The translations under genes and the position numbers were made by a program. The notes beneath the pieces were generated by a model, which was not told the DNA's origin, did no database searches, and worked only from the letters and a program-made list of their open reading frames with translations. DNA of 64,000 bases from contig JAZRDM010000013.1 of assembly GCA_045660265.1 (NCBI GenBank), positions 1 to 64,000 of the forward strand. Reading direction: 5' to 3'. Shown here one piece after another: positions 30,057 through 39,073 of the stretch. Each line of letters opens with the position of its first letter. The first letter of the stretch is position 1. Source of the DNA: Scatosoma sp045660265. GTDB lineage: Bacteria > Bacillota > Clostridia > Christensenellales > Borkfalkiaceae.

Positions 30057-30947
30057 ATGAAAGGTTTTTTTAAAGGTAGCGGTACGGCTATGATTACCCC
30101 CTTCAACGAAAACGGGGTAAATTTAGAAGTATTTGGACAAATGATGGAATATCAAATTGAAAACGGCACGGATGCGCTGATTATTCTCGGCACAACGGGC
30201 GAACCTTCGACAATGACCATTGAAGAAGAAGTCGAATTGATGAAATATGCTTACCAAAAAGCAAACGGCAGAGTTAAACTTATTTTCGGCTGCGGCAGCA
30301 ACGATACCGCTTACGCTATCGAAGCGGCTAAGCGCGCAAAGGATTGCGGTGCAGACGGACTTTTAATCGTTACCCCCTATTACAACAAATGTACGCAAAA
30401 CGGCTTGGTTGCATATTATAAAGCCATCTGCGAAGCGGTTGACCTTCCCGTAATCGCCTACAACGTACCTTCGCGTACGGGCGTGGAAATTCAACCCGCT
30501 ACTATGGCAAAAATTGCCGAAATTCCCAATATTGCAGGTATCAAAGACGCTGGCGGCAATATGAGCAAAACCATGGAAACCATTCGCCTTGTCCGCGATA
30601 AGTGCGACATTTATTCCGGCGAAGACGCGTTAAACTTCCCCATTCTTGCGGTAGGCGGTTCGGGCGTTATTTCCGTTTTATCCAACCTTGCACCTAAAGC
30701 GGTAAAGGATCTTTGCTCTCTTATCGAAGCAGGCAATTATCAACAGGCGGCAGAATTAAATGATAAATTACTCCCCCTTGCCTCCGCTTGCTTTGTCGAA
30801 GTCAACCCCATCCCCGTAAAAGCGGGTATGAATTTACTCGGCTTTAACGCAGGCACCCCTAGAGCGCCTTTAACGGAAATTGAACCGCAAAACAAGGAAA
30901 AGCTTATCAAGGCTATGCAAGATTACGGTATGGAGATAAAAGCATGA
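30057..30947 (+). CDS. dapA: 4-hydroxy-tetrahydrodipicolinate synthase
   Basis: A 296-residue class I aldolase that condenses aspartate semialdehyde with pyruvate, the first committed step to DAP and lysine. GTTGEPSTM near the N-terminus is the dihydroxy-acid loop, the catalytic Tyr is in VIAYNVPSRTG, and the Schiff-base lysine is in IAGIKDAGGNMS. Normal length. AAGGAG lies about 15 bases before the ATG. Its stop overlaps the dapB start by four bases. Confidence 0.97.
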   Translation: MKGFFKGSGTAMITPFNENGVNLEVFGQMMEYQIENGTDALIILGTTGEPSTMTIEEEVELMKYAYQKANGRVKLIFGCGSNDTAYAIEAAKRAKDCGADGLLIVTPYYNKCTQNGLVAYYKAICEAVDLPVIAYNVPSRTGVEIQPATMAKIAEIPNIAGIKDAGGNMSKTMETIRLVRDKCDIYSGEDALNFPILAVGGSGVISVLSNLAPKAVKDLCSLIEAGNYQQAAELNDKLLPLASACFVEVNPIPVKAGMNLLGFNAGTPRAPLTEIEPQNKEKLIKAMQDYGMEIKA

Positions 30948-31699
30948 GCAAAGTAAAAATTATTATTTGCGGTGCATGCGGGAAAATGGGCGCAAACGTC
31001 CTTTCTCTTTTATCTGCGGATGAGCAAGCAACGGCGGTTTGCGGCGTGGATTTATTCCCGAAAGAAATCGGAATTCCTGTTTATACGAATTTTGCAGACG
31101 TGAAAGAAGAAGCCGACGTGATTATCGACTTCTCTTCCCCTCAAAACTTACAAGAACGTTTAGAATACGCAAAAAACAACCGTATGGGTATCGTTTTAGC
31201 ATCCACAGGTTTCACCAAAGAAGATTTAGCCATGATTGACGAATACGCAAAGACAACGGCTATTTTTAAAACGGCAAACCTGTCGCTTGGCGTCAACTTA
31301 ATGCAGGCACTTTGCAAGGCGGCTGCGGAAGTTCTTGGTGATGCGTTCGACATCGAGATTATCGAAAAGCATCACAACTTAAAAAAGGACGCCCCTTCCG
31401 GTACGGCATTGATGCTTGCAGACAGCGTCAACCAAGCTTTTGACAACGAGAAAACGTACGTCAACGGACGAAGCGGTATCGTCGGTGCGAGAACCAAAAA
31501 AGAAATTGGCATTCACGCAGTCCGCGGCGGCACTATCGTAGGCGAACACGAAGTTGTTTTTGCAGGCGAAGACGAAGTAATTACCATTTCCCACTCGGCG
31601 ACAAGCAAACGAGTTTTCGCAGCAGGCGCTATCCGCGCGGCGAAGTATTTAAATAAAAAACCCGCAGGCATGTACGAGATGAAAGACCTTTTAGTTTAA
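30944..31699 (+). CDS. dapB: 4-hydroxy-tetrahydrodipicolinate reductase
   Basis: A 251-residue NAD(P)H-dependent reductase, second step of the DAP pathway. The N-terminal nucleotide loop is ICGACGKMGANV, and the signature EIIEKHHNLKKDAPSGTA carries the catalytic His and Lys. Normal length. It overlaps dapA by ATGA and ends the riboswitch operon before a clear terminator. The product, tetrahydrodipicolinate, can be taken directly to meso-DAP by Ddh encoded at 50 kb. Confidence 0.97.
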   Translation: MSKVKIIICGACGKMGANVLSLLSADEQATAVCGVDLFPKEIGIPVYTNFADVKEEADVIIDFSSPQNLQERLEYAKNNRMGIVLASTGFTKEDLAMIDEYAKTTAIFKTANLSLGVNLMQALCKAAAEVLGDAFDIEIIEKHHNLKKDAPSGTALMLADSVNQAFDNEKTYVNGRSGIVGARTKKEIGIHAVRGGTIVGEHEVVFAGEDEVITISHSATSKRVFAAGAIRAAKYLNKKPAGMYEMKDLLV

Positions 31700-31721
31700 A
31701 AATAAACGAAAATAAAAAAAA

Positions 31722-31741
31722 CTCTCACAAAAACGTGAGAG
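31722..31741. terminator. Terminator of the asd-dapA-dapB operon
   Basis: CTCTCAC stem with complement, six-base loop and CTTTTTTT on the plus side; A-rich on the other side, so it can serve the convergent gene too. Confidence 0.9.
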
Positions 31742-31747
31742 CTTTTT

Positions 31748-32140
31748 TTATGCAAAAACGGTAGGCTTAATTTCGTTTGCTTCCACCATTTTATCTTCTA
31801 AATATTTTTTTAACTCGTGCGGCTTTGACACTCCTTTTAAATCAATGTCCCACTTTCCGACAACGTCTACCTTTACGTCGCCGTAATTAAATATTCTACC
31901 AAACAACGATTGATTGACAGATACCGACGCAACCTTGGTAAACACCGAACGGTCTTCTTTTCTTGACAAAACACCGCTTTTTTGAATGGCATATCCATCG
32001 TAAAATTCAATCGTTGACGATCTTTTTACAAAAATATCCACTATCATCACAATCAACGGAACTATCAAAAAACAAAGCACAATACGCCAAAAAGTAACTG
32101 CACTCCAAGCCGTTTTTCTCGCTACATAATTTGCCTGCAT
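31748..32140 (-). CDS. Bacterial PH-like (bPH2/DUF304) membrane protein
   Basis: A 130-residue protein with one or two N-terminal membrane segments (FWRIVLCFLIVPLIVMIVDIF) followed by a bPH2 domain. The domain carries RSVFTKVASVSVNQSLFGR, FNYGDVKVD and GVSKPHELKKYLE, typical of YdbS/YdbT-like proteins. Function in bacteria is unclear, perhaps envelope stress or membrane association. CTTGGAGGTAGG precedes the start. It is divergent from a small XRE regulator and their shared intergenic region holds a palindrome overlapping its promoter, so it is probably that regulator's target. Confidence 0.85.
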   Translation of the reverse strand: MQANYVARKTAWSAVTFWRIVLCFLIVPLIVMIVDIFVKRSSTIEFYDGYAIQKSGVLSRKEDRSVFTKVASVSVNQSLFGRIFNYGDVKVDVVGKWDIDLKGVSKPHELKKYLEDKMVEANEIKPTVFA

Positions 32141-32160
32141 ATCCTACCTCCAAGTTTAAA

Positions 32161-32202
32161 ATATACCATTTCGGGATATTTTTATTATACCGTTTTGGTA
32201 TA
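32161..32202. promoter_or_regulatory. Paired operator-like palindromes between bPH2 and XRE genes
   Basis: A perfect palindrome TATACC-GTTTT-GGTATA occupies 32186-32202. A related imperfect copy, ATATACC-ATTTC-GGGATAT, occupies 32161-32179. Both have a five-base centre. The first covers the spacer of the bPH2 promoter and the possible -10 of the XRE gene (TATAAT at 32199-32204), as expected of an autoregulated repressor. Confidence 0.65.
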
Positions 32203-32212
32203 ATATTGTCAA
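32184..32212 (-). promoter_or_regulatory. Promoter for the bPH2 gene
   Basis: Minus-strand TTGACA at 32207-32212 and TATAAT at 32184-32189, spacer 17: full consensus. Confidence 0.88.
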
Positions 32213-32241
32213 GTAAATTATAAGGTTTTTTTTATAAAATT

Positions 32242-32448
32242 ATGCGTTTAAAATTTTTACGGCAACAAAAAGGAATTTCTCAGCTTAAACTTGCCATGGA
32301 TTTAATGATGAATCAAAACAGCATCAGCCGTTACGAAAACGGAGAACGAGAAGCGGACTATGCTACGCTTATCAAATTCGCCGATTATTTTAACGTTTCA
32401 ATCGATTATCTTTTATGCCGCACAGACAATCCTAAAATGAATAAATAA
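32242..32448 (+). CDS. Small XRE-family transcription regulator
   Basis: A 68-residue protein that is essentially one helix-turn-helix domain: LRQQKGISQLKLAMDLMMNQNSISRYENGER, then FADYFNVSIDYLLCRTDN. There is no effector domain. The ribosome binding site is weak (AAGG about 16 bases upstream), suggesting low expression. It is divergent from the bPH2 gene with palindromes between, so it likely represses that gene and itself. Confidence 0.88.
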   Translation: MRLKFLRQQKGISQLKLAMDLMMNQNSISRYENGEREADYATLIKFADYFNVSIDYLLCRTDNPKMNK

Positions 32449-32470
32449 AGCTCTCGAAACTCGAGAGCTT
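32448..32470. terminator. Bidirectional terminator between XRE and EamA genes
   Basis: A ten-base perfect stem AAGCTCTCGA with its complement and a three-base loop, with T-rich sequence on the right and A-rich on the left. Confidence 0.88.
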
Positions 32471-32475
32471 TTCTT

Positions 32476-33429
32476 TTATCTTTTGTTTTTCTTTTTTTTG
32501 TTTTCTAAAACGTCGCTAAAACCCGAGAGTACGGAAGCAATAAGCACTAGCAACCCTCCGATGCACAAATTCAAAGTTAATACGTCTAATCCCAAAGCCA
32601 CGGATGCAACGCTAGTAACAATGGCGACGCAAGGCATCACCATTGCAACCGTTGACGCGTTTATTTTTTTTATAGAGTTTGTTCGCAACACCCAACCCAG
32701 CGTATTGACAATCAGTGCTAAAACTATCATCAGTAATATAGGCTTAACTTCAAAAGAAAACACCGCCTTTTCCAAAAGCTCTCCGCCAACGGAAATGACG
32801 TTAAAAGACAGTGCTATCAAAAAGGAAAGAAGCGTTTGCACCCACATTTGTATCATTACGTACAAGGGCGCAAACAATTCTTTTGCAAACGCGCCCGTAG
32901 CCGCGATATTTACTCCGTAAAAGACGCCCGCTAACGCGCATAAAATTTCGCCTTTACCAAAAGACATTTCGCCCCCTAAAGAAATTCCGCTTAAAAGAAA
33001 AGCACCGACAAGGCACACTATACTTGCGATAATTTTTAAAACGGACGGTTTTTGGCGAATAAATACAAACATCAAAAACGGAACGATTACACAGGATAAA
33101 TTTTGCAAAAATGCATATTGCATGGGCGTAGTGTATTGCAACCCTATTTTTTGTGTCAATACCGCCAACGAATTGAATAGCCCCGTCGGGATTCCAACGA
33201 GAAAATATTTCTTCTCTAACTTTTTCAACTGCTTAAAGGATAACGCAAGCAACGCAAGCGCCGATATAAGCGAAATGACGGCGGTTGCTATTAAAGGAGA
33301 ACAATATGCATACAGCTCTTTATATAAAAGCGGCGCAAGACCCCAAATAAAAACGACAAACAAGAGAGCGCAATATGCGCTCCCCTGTCCATTATTTGAT
33401 ATATTTTTTCCTTGTGCTTTATCGACCAT
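32476..33429 (-). CDS. EamA/DMT-family metabolite exporter
   Basis: A 317-residue protein with about ten membrane segments in two EamA halves (FVVFIWGLAPLLYKELY at the start; ALAGVFYGVNIAATGAF opens the second half). Such drug/metabolite transporters export amino acids or other small molecules; the substrate cannot be read from sequence. The frame is open 72 bases further upstream into gltX, but the ATG at 33429 shares its A with the gltX TAA stop (TAATG), a typical coupled start. Ends 5 bases before a bidirectional terminator. Confidence 0.85.
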   Translation of the reverse strand: MVDKAQGKNISNNGQGSAYCALLFVVFIWGLAPLLYKELYAYCSPLIATAVISLISALALLALSFKQLKKLEKKYFLVGIPTGLFNSLAVLTQKIGLQYTTPMQYAFLQNLSCVIVPFLMFVFIRQKPSVLKIIASIVCLVGAFLLSGISLGGEMSFGKGEILCALAGVFYGVNIAATGAFAKELFAPLYVMIQMWVQTLLSFLIALSFNVISVGGELLEKAVFSFEVKPILLMIVLALIVNTLGWVLRTNSIKKINASTVAMVMPCVAIVTSVASVALGLDVLTLNLCIGGLLVLIASVLSGFSDVLENKKKKNKR

Positions 33430-35069
33430 TATAATTGTTCCATTGCCGAGCTTAAACGAGCAAGCGCTCTTTCTTCGCCCAAAATTTGCATAATCGTCCA
33501 AAGGTCCGGCGTATTGGAAAGCCCCGTCAATGCAATTCTCAACATTTCCGCTACATCCGAAACATTACCAGGGAACGCTTCGGGGTTTGCTTTATATGCT
33601 TTCATATCCGTCGCAAAACCATTATCGCCAGCCACTTGTTTTACCTTTTCAAACCAAGCGGAGCAATCGTCCGCATAACTATAAATTTCTTTAAAGCTCT
33701 TTAAGACGTTTTTAACAAGTGCATTTTCGAAACGATATTCGTAAACAGGCGCAAACGTGCTGTCAAAGAAATAGGAAATAAATTCCACTGCTTGTTTTGC
33801 GCAAATAAAATCTTTACGACGTTTTTTACCGCCGATACCCATGCAAAGCGTTAAAACTTTCAACATATATTGTTTATCCGCAAAATATGCCTTTTGAACG
33901 TCGCTGCCAAAATCGTTAACCCAAGCTTGCAAGAAATCAAACATTTCCGTTTCGCTCATTTTCGCCATCACCGTTTTGGAAATATCGTTTAATTTAACGA
34001 TATCAAACAACGCACCGCTCTTACCCATTTTGCCAATAGAATATTTAAACTCTGCTAAATCCGCATCAGGATTTTTTAACATCCATTCTTCAAAGTTAGA
34101 ATTTAACAGCGTCATCATATACGTTTTTACTGCCGTTTGATGATAACCTTGTTCGCGATAGAAAGTTAACGACGCTTCAGGGTCTTTTCTCTTTGAGAGT
34201 TTACGTCTAGTTTCGCCGTCGATTTTTTGAATGGAGCAGTTATGACCGTATTTAGGTAATTTAAACCCTAATACGTTAAACAATTCGATATGGATAGGCA
34301 AGGAAGAAAGCCATTCTTCACCGCGGATTACAAGCGTCGTGCGCATAAAATGGTCGTCGATTGCGTGTGCAAAATGATAGGTAGGAATACCGTCCGATTT
34401 CAAAATTACAACGTCTTGGTTGTTTTCGGTTACTGTAATATCTCCTTTTACCGCATCATTAAAGGTATGCTTTTGTTCTACGTCCCCTTGCGATTTTAAA
34501 CGGATAACGTACGGTTTTCCAGCCGCAAGATTCGCATAAATTTCTTCCTCGCTAAGATTGCGGCACTTTGCAAACTCGCCGTAATAGCCAGGCAAAAGCT
34601 TGTTTTCCGTTTGATATTCTCTCGTCTTTTCATTATCTTCTTCTGTGCAGAAGCAAGGATATGCCAAGCCCTTTTTAATCAATTCCTTTGCGTATGCATG
34701 GTAAATTTCCGCGCGTTGTCTTTGGTAGTAAGGCCCATATTCACCGCAAAGATCTGCACCTTCATCAAATTCAACGCCAAAATATTTCAACGACGAGTGA
34801 ATTACTTCTACCGCGCCTTCTACCTTACGCTTTTCGTCCGTATCTTCAATGCGAAGATAGAATACGCCGCCGCTTTGGTGCGCAATACGCTCGTTTGCGA
34901 GCGCTACATATAAATTCCCCAAATGCATAAAACCCGTGGGACTGGGCGCTAAACGAGTTACTTGTGCGCCTTTAGGTAAATCGCGAAGAGGATAACGTTC
35001 TTCATAATACGCAAGTTCTTTTACGTTTTCGTCGGGGATAAGCGTTTCCGCTAATTTTATCAAATCCAT
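33429..35069 (-). CDS. gltX: Glutamyl-tRNA synthetase
   Basis: A 546-residue class I synthetase. The HIGH-type motif is LAPSPTGFMHLGNLYVA near residue 42, YLRIEDTDEKRKVEG follows, and the KMSKS-type motif is KLSKRKDPE. It is longer than Bacillus GltX (483) because of an N-terminal extension of about 38 residues and insertions; this longer subtype is common in Clostridia. Whether it also charges tRNA-Gln cannot be told here. It has its own consensus promoter and is translationally coupled to the EamA gene. Confidence 0.96.
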   Translation of the reverse strand: MDLIKLAETLIPDENVKELAYYEERYPLRDLPKGAQVTRLAPSPTGFMHLGNLYVALANERIAHQSGGVFYLRIEDTDEKRKVEGAVEVIHSSLKYFGVEFDEGADLCGEYGPYYQRQRAEIYHAYAKELIKKGLAYPCFCTEEDNEKTREYQTENKLLPGYYGEFAKCRNLSEEEIYANLAAGKPYVIRLKSQGDVEQKHTFNDAVKGDITVTENNQDVVILKSDGIPTYHFAHAIDDHFMRTTLVIRGEEWLSSLPIHIELFNVLGFKLPKYGHNCSIQKIDGETRRKLSKRKDPEASLTFYREQGYHQTAVKTYMMTLLNSNFEEWMLKNPDADLAEFKYSIGKMGKSGALFDIVKLNDISKTVMAKMSETEMFDFLQAWVNDFGSDVQKAYFADKQYMLKVLTLCMGIGGKKRRKDFICAKQAVEFISYFFDSTFAPVYEYRFENALVKNVLKSFKEIYSYADDCSAWFEKVKQVAGDNGFATDMKAYKANPEAFPGNVSDVAEMLRIALTGLSNTPDLWTIMQILGEERALARLSSAMEQL

Positions 35070-35101
35070 AATAATTTCCTTTCCTTATTTATTCGTTCAA
35101 T

Positions 35102-35130
35102 ATTGTAACACGCGCCGCATGCCTTGTCAA
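35102..35130 (-). promoter_or_regulatory. Promoter for gltX
   Basis: Minus-strand TTGACA at 35125-35130 and TACAAT at 35102-35107, spacer 17. Confidence 0.85.
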
Positions 35131-35147
35131 TCAAGTAATGAGACGTT

Positions 35148-35657
35148 TTAAATTTTTTCAGCCTTTTTTAACGCGTCGATAACCGTTTGCACCGAAGCGT
35201 CGATATTTTTTCCATCTAACGCAACCGTAAGATGCGCATACTTTTCGTAAAGAGGCGAGCGTTCGTCATACAAATCTTTTAAAGTATACCCCTCTTTGAT
35301 GGCCACACCTCGCTTTTCTAGGTCGCCTAAACGCTTTTCTATTTCCTTATATGAGAGTTGTAAATACACTACCGTACCCATTGCTTGCAATTTTTGCATA
35401 GCGTTTTCACGATAAATGACGCTACCGCCTGTCGCAATAACGCAACGATCTGCGCAAAGCTCGCTATTTACCTTTGCTTCGATATCCAAAAACGCCTCTC
35501 TGCCTTGTTCTGCGATAATTTGGTTTAATCGTTTCCCTTCGCGCGCAACAATTACACTATCGCTGTCTACGTAACCATAGCCAATCGCCTCGGAAAGCTG
35601 TGTGCCGATTGTCGTTTTACCAGATGCCGGCATACCTATCAAAATAATGTTTTTCAT
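35148..35657 (-). CDS. aroK: Shikimate kinase
   Basis: A 169-residue enzyme phosphorylating shikimate in aromatic amino acid synthesis. The P-loop is GMPASGKTT (residues 8-16), the shikimate-binding Asp is in YVDSDSVI, and VIATGGSVIYRENAM is the substrate motif. The lid Arg is in YDERSPLYEKYA. The upstream open frame adds 31 codons without homology; ATG 35657 has GGAG eight bases before it and lies two bases after the mutT stop. It is last in the long mnmE-to-aroK series. Confidence 0.94.
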   Translation of the reverse strand: MKNIILIGMPASGKTTIGTQLSEAIGYGYVDSDSVIVAREGKRLNQIIAEQGREAFLDIEAKVNSELCADRCVIATGGSVIYRENAMQKLQAMGTVVYLQLSYKEIEKRLGDLEKRGVAIKEGYTLKDLYDERSPLYEKYAHLTVALDGKNIDASVQTVIDALKKAEKI

Positions 35658-35659
35658 AC

Positions 35660-36061
35660 TTACACTCCAAATACCCGCTTTAAGCTTTGTAAAATGTCTG
35701 CATCCGCAGGCGCCCATTCTTCTTCTTTTAACGCCGCGGGCGCAATCCATGCGTAGCCTTCGTGTTCTTTTAATAAAAACTCAGAGGTCATTACACATTC
35801 ATAAACAGAAAGAGTGATGATGAAATCGGGATATTCAAATGTGGTTTTTGCGTATAAGCCACCCACTTCAACATCTAATTCTAACTCCTCTTTCAATTCA
35901 CGTTTTACGGCATCTTCACCTCTTTCCCCTTCTTCAATTTTTCCGCCCGGGAATTCAAATTTATGTGCAACGTATGCAAACGGACTTTCCCCTCGCTTCG
36001 TGGCAAAAATTTTACCGTTATTGAATATTAACGCAGCGGCTACTTTTACGTGTTTTTTCAT
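35660..36061 (-). CDS. mutT: MutT-type Nudix hydrolase
   Basis: A 133-residue protein. The Nudix box is complete: GGKIEEGERGEDAVKRELKE followed by ELELDVEVG. KVAAALIFNNGKIFATKRGE and EFPGGKIE match the 8-oxo-dGTP diphosphatase subgroup, which cleanses the nucleotide pool of oxidised dGTP. A different Nudix activity is possible. ATAAGGAGAGTGT precedes the ATG. Confidence 0.88.
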   Translation of the reverse strand: MKKHVKVAAALIFNNGKIFATKRGESPFAYVAHKFEFPGGKIEEGERGEDAVKRELKEELELDVEVGGLYAKTTFEYPDFIITLSVYECVMTSEFLLKEHEGYAWIAPAALKEEEWAPADADILQSLKRVFGV

Positions 36062-36075
36062 ACACTCTCCTTATA

Positions 36076-37116
36076 TTAAAGACCCAGGTATGCCGCAAGC
36101 AAAGAAACTGTAGCTAACAAACCTTTCACGTGCGTGCGTTCCATACCATGCGACGCGTGTACGCCAGGACCTATCAGTCCGCCTTTCACGTCCGCGCCAG
36201 CCGACCATGCCGCGCCTACGTCCGATCCGTAATAAAGATATACGTCTGCCGCGTAATCGATTGCATTTTCTTTTGCCAAAGCAATCAATTTTTCTACCAT
36301 TTCATAGTCGTAAGGACCATGGCCGTCTTTCACGCAAATAGATACTTGCGTTTCCTTACAAGCAAGGTCTGCACCGATACAACCCATATCTACCGCTAAT
36401 AATTCATCTGCGTCTTGCGCCACCGAAGCTGCGCCGTGTCCCACCTCTTCGTAGTTTGTGAAGTAAAAATCAGTATCATATTGCGGTAAAACGCCCTGCT
36501 TTTTAATCGCATACAGGATTGCTAACAAACATGCGCTACCCGCTTTATCATCTAAAAATCTCGATTTCACAAAACCGCTTTCCGTTACCGTCGTTTTGGT
36601 TTCAATTGCAATAACGCTACCCGTACGAATGCCCAAATTTTCTACGTCTTTCGCACAAGAAACTTCTTCGTCTAAGCGCACGTGCATTGTATTTTCGTTA
36701 CGCTCTAACGTGCCCGCATCTTTATACACGTGGCAAGAAGGAGAATCGGATAAAAACGTACCCGTATATACTTTACCGCCGTCTGCATAGATTTTGCAAT
36801 ATTCTCCGTCAAACGTCGCAAGCGTAGGTCCGCCTAAACGAGTAAAGCGAATTCTGCCGTCGCCCGTAATACTTCTTACCATTGCGCCAAGCGTATCTAC
36901 GTGCGCGGAAACCGCTACTTTCTTTCCGCCGTCTTTCCCCTTTACGCTTACTTTCACCAAACGTTTATTGGTTTCAACGCAGACATGCCCCATATCTTTA
37001 AGCATTTGAACCAACTTTTCGTTAATCTTTGCGGAGAACCCCGTGGGGCTGTCCACCGCCATAATTTCTTTTAAAACCGAAAGGATATATTCTTGATAAT
37101 CTTTTGCATTAATCAT
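36076..37116 (-). CDS. M42-family metallopeptidase (glutamyl aminopeptidase-like)
   Basis: A 346-residue dinuclear metallopeptidase. Ligands are visible at the His in AVSAHVDTLGAMV, the Asp in SRFLDDKAGSACLL, the Glu pair in TNYEEVGHGAA, the Asp in LLAVDMGCIG and the His in PGVHASHGMERTH. These tetrahedral-assembling enzymes trim peptides in the cytoplasm. Some relatives are mislabelled endoglucanases. Normal length. It lies 14 bases after the phosphatase gene. Confidence 0.94.
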   Translation of the reverse strand: MINAKDYQEYILSVLKEIMAVDSPTGFSAKINEKLVQMLKDMGHVCVETNKRLVKVSVKGKDGGKKVAVSAHVDTLGAMVRSITGDGRIRFTRLGGPTLATFDGEYCKIYADGGKVYTGTFLSDSPSCHVYKDAGTLERNENTMHVRLDEEVSCAKDVENLGIRTGSVIAIETKTTVTESGFVKSRFLDDKAGSACLLAILYAIKKQGVLPQYDTDFYFTNYEEVGHGAASVAQDADELLAVDMGCIGADLACKETQVSICVKDGHGPYDYEMVEKLIALAKENAIDYAADVYLYYGSDVGAAWSAGADVKGGLIGPGVHASHGMERTHVKGLLATVSLLAAYLGL

Positions 37117-37129
37117 ACTATTCTCCTAA

Positions 37130-37861
37130 TTAGTCGTGTCTTTCATCACTGTCAAATGTTTCGCAAAATCTTGCCGCAAAGGACGGCTGTTCACCGCCAG
37201 CATACAAATGCCCCGTATCACCCAATCCAGCACAACGGAATAAGGCGACCCCCTCTCTGCGCTCTTCTGTATACAAAGTCGTAACCGAGGTAGGTGCGGC
37301 AACAAAATGGTGCCAAAGCGGAATGGGAGATATGCCGCAAAGGTGAGAAAGCAACACCATTTCCAGCCCAAAATGGCAAAAGAATGCAATCGTATCTCGA
37401 TTCCCTTTTTCCACTTTGTAAATTTCTCCGTCGCGCACGTAACCGTGTTCTTTTAAAAGCTCGTCTAAGCTATCCGTTACTTTTTTGAATACTTGCTCCA
37501 TGCCGCCAGCGCGATAAAAATCTTGCTGATGCCAACGCTTAACGTCGTACATCTCTTCATTATCTACCCACTCTTCAGGGAGCATATCCCACGGGATATA
37601 ACGAAAACGTCCCGAAGGCAACGTGATAGGCGTACCAAATTCTTGCAGCCATTCTTTTATCTCGACCTTCTCTTGCATCCCAAGCGCCATTGCCGTATAC
37701 GCGCAAGTATCTTTCGCACGGCCTAAAGGCGACGAAAATATATAATCGATTTTTTCCTTAGACAGTTTTTGCGCTAATAACTGCGCTTCCCTATGCCCTT
37801 TTTCCGTCAAAGTATCGTGCTCATAGTCGGGATCGCCGTGTCTAATAATAAGTATTCGCAT
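37130..37861 (-). CDS. Histidine phosphatase superfamily protein
   Basis: A 243-residue branch-1 histidine phosphatase. The catalytic RHG is in MRILIIRHGDPDYE at the N-terminus, SSPLGRAKDTC holds the second Arg, and FFCHFGLEMVLLSHL provides the later His. A 60-residue insert (IPWDMLPEEWVDNEEMY and following) distinguishes it from phosphoglycerate mutases. Substrate unknown. The ribosome binding site is embedded in AGGGGGCAGGT directly before the ATG, one of several copies of GGGGCAGGT in the window. Confidence 0.88.
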   Translation of the reverse strand: MRILIIRHGDPDYEHDTLTEKGHREAQLLAQKLSKEKIDYIFSSPLGRAKDTCAYTAMALGMQEKVEIKEWLQEFGTPITLPSGRFRYIPWDMLPEEWVDNEEMYDVKRWHQQDFYRAGGMEQVFKKVTDSLDELLKEHGYVRDGEIYKVEKGNRDTIAFFCHFGLEMVLLSHLCGISPIPLWHHFVAAPTSVTTLYTEERREGVALFRCAGLGDTGHLYAGGEQPSFAARFCETFDSDERHD

Positions 37862-37877
37862 ACCTGCCCCCTAGCTT

Positions 37878-38999
37878 TTATTCTTGCCCCTCTTCTATAA
37901 ACGGCATTAAGATAGAATTTTGTACGTATAAATATTCGTCTTTAATACGAACGTAATCGCCATCAAGTTGCAGATATTGCAAGCTCTTTTTAAACGCTTG
38001 CGGGAAATCTTGACCAATTTCCGTCCCAAACGTCTTTTTGTATTCGGAAAGAGAAACGCCTTGTTTTGTGCGCAAAGCCAACATTAAAAACTCGAATTTT
38101 GCATCCTTTTCTTCTACTTCCTCGCAGCTCACTGCAGGATAGAAGCCCGAAATGATACATTTCATATATTCGTCCAAAGAAAACGTATTTGTGAAGCGTT
38201 TCCCTTGCATAAAAGAGCTTGCCGAAACGCCTACGCCGATATATTCGCCACGTTTCCAGTAATTGAGATTATGCTTACTTTCAAAACCAGGCTGCGCGAA
38301 ATTAGAAATTTCATATCTTTCGTAGCCTTTTTCTTTTAAGAGCGAAAAGCCATAGTCGTACATTTCCGCAACTTCGTCTGCATCAGGCAATTCGCCGTTT
38401 AAATAATCGGTATAAATGGGCGTACCGTCTTCTACCGTTAAGGCGTACATGGAAATGTGTTTAGATCCGCATGCATGCGCCAACTCAATCGTTTTACGAA
38501 TATCTTCTTTGGTTTGATTTTTCAAACCAAGCATTACGTCTGTGCTAAAATTTTGGCCTTTTAACAGCTTCGTGGCATACACGTAATCTCGCGCGTTATG
38601 GATACGTCCCAAATCTTCAAGCTGTTCGTCAATCGCCGTTTGCAAGCCGATAGAAAAGCGGTTAATTCCCGCTTCTAAATACGTTTGCACCTTGCTTTCC
38701 CCGATAGTACCGGGATTTAATTCAAGGGTGATTTCCGCGTCATCCGTCAATTTAAAACACTTTTTAATTTGGTTCATTGCGCCCAAAATGAGTTTAGGCG
38801 GAATGTACGAGGGCGTACCGCCACCAAAATACACGGTATCGAATACGTAATCTTTTAACTCTTCCCCGCGCATTTTAAGTTCTTTATACAAACACGCCAT
38901 ATACGCTTCGGCGTAATCGATTTTATCGGGAAAAGACACAAAATCGCAATACGAGCATTTATGTCTGCAAAATGGTACGTGAATATAAATTCCCGGCAT
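37878..38999 (-). CDS. hemW: Radical SAM heme chaperone HemW
   Basis: A 373-residue radical SAM protein. The iron-sulfur motif is PFCRHKCSYCDF near residues 10-21 and the GGGTPSY motif follows. The HemW C-terminal domain is present, including SNFAQPGFESKHNLNYW. HemW is often mislabelled as coproporphyrinogen III oxidase; it binds heme and delivers it to haem proteins. It follows lepA, a neighbour seen in many Firmicutes. Confidence 0.94.
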   Translation of the reverse strand: MPGIYIHVPFCRHKCSYCDFVSFPDKIDYAEAYMACLYKELKMRGEELKDYVFDTVYFGGGTPSYIPPKLILGAMNQIKKCFKLTDDAEITLELNPGTIGESKVQTYLEAGINRFSIGLQTAIDEQLEDLGRIHNARDYVYATKLLKGQNFSTDVMLGLKNQTKEDIRKTIELAHACGSKHISMYALTVEDGTPIYTDYLNGELPDADEVAEMYDYGFSLLKEKGYERYEISNFAQPGFESKHNLNYWKRGEYIGVGVSASSFMQGKRFTNTFSLDEYMKCIISGFYPAVSCEEVEEKDAKFEFLMLALRTKQGVSLSEYKKTFGTEIGQDFPQAFKKSLQYLQLDGDYVRIKDEYLYVQNSILMPFIEEGQE

Positions 39000-39073
39000 A
39001 TCTTTCTCCTTTTTATTCCTTACTGATAGGCTTTTTATCTTTCAAGGTTATCTCCAGACAAACGCCACATTCT

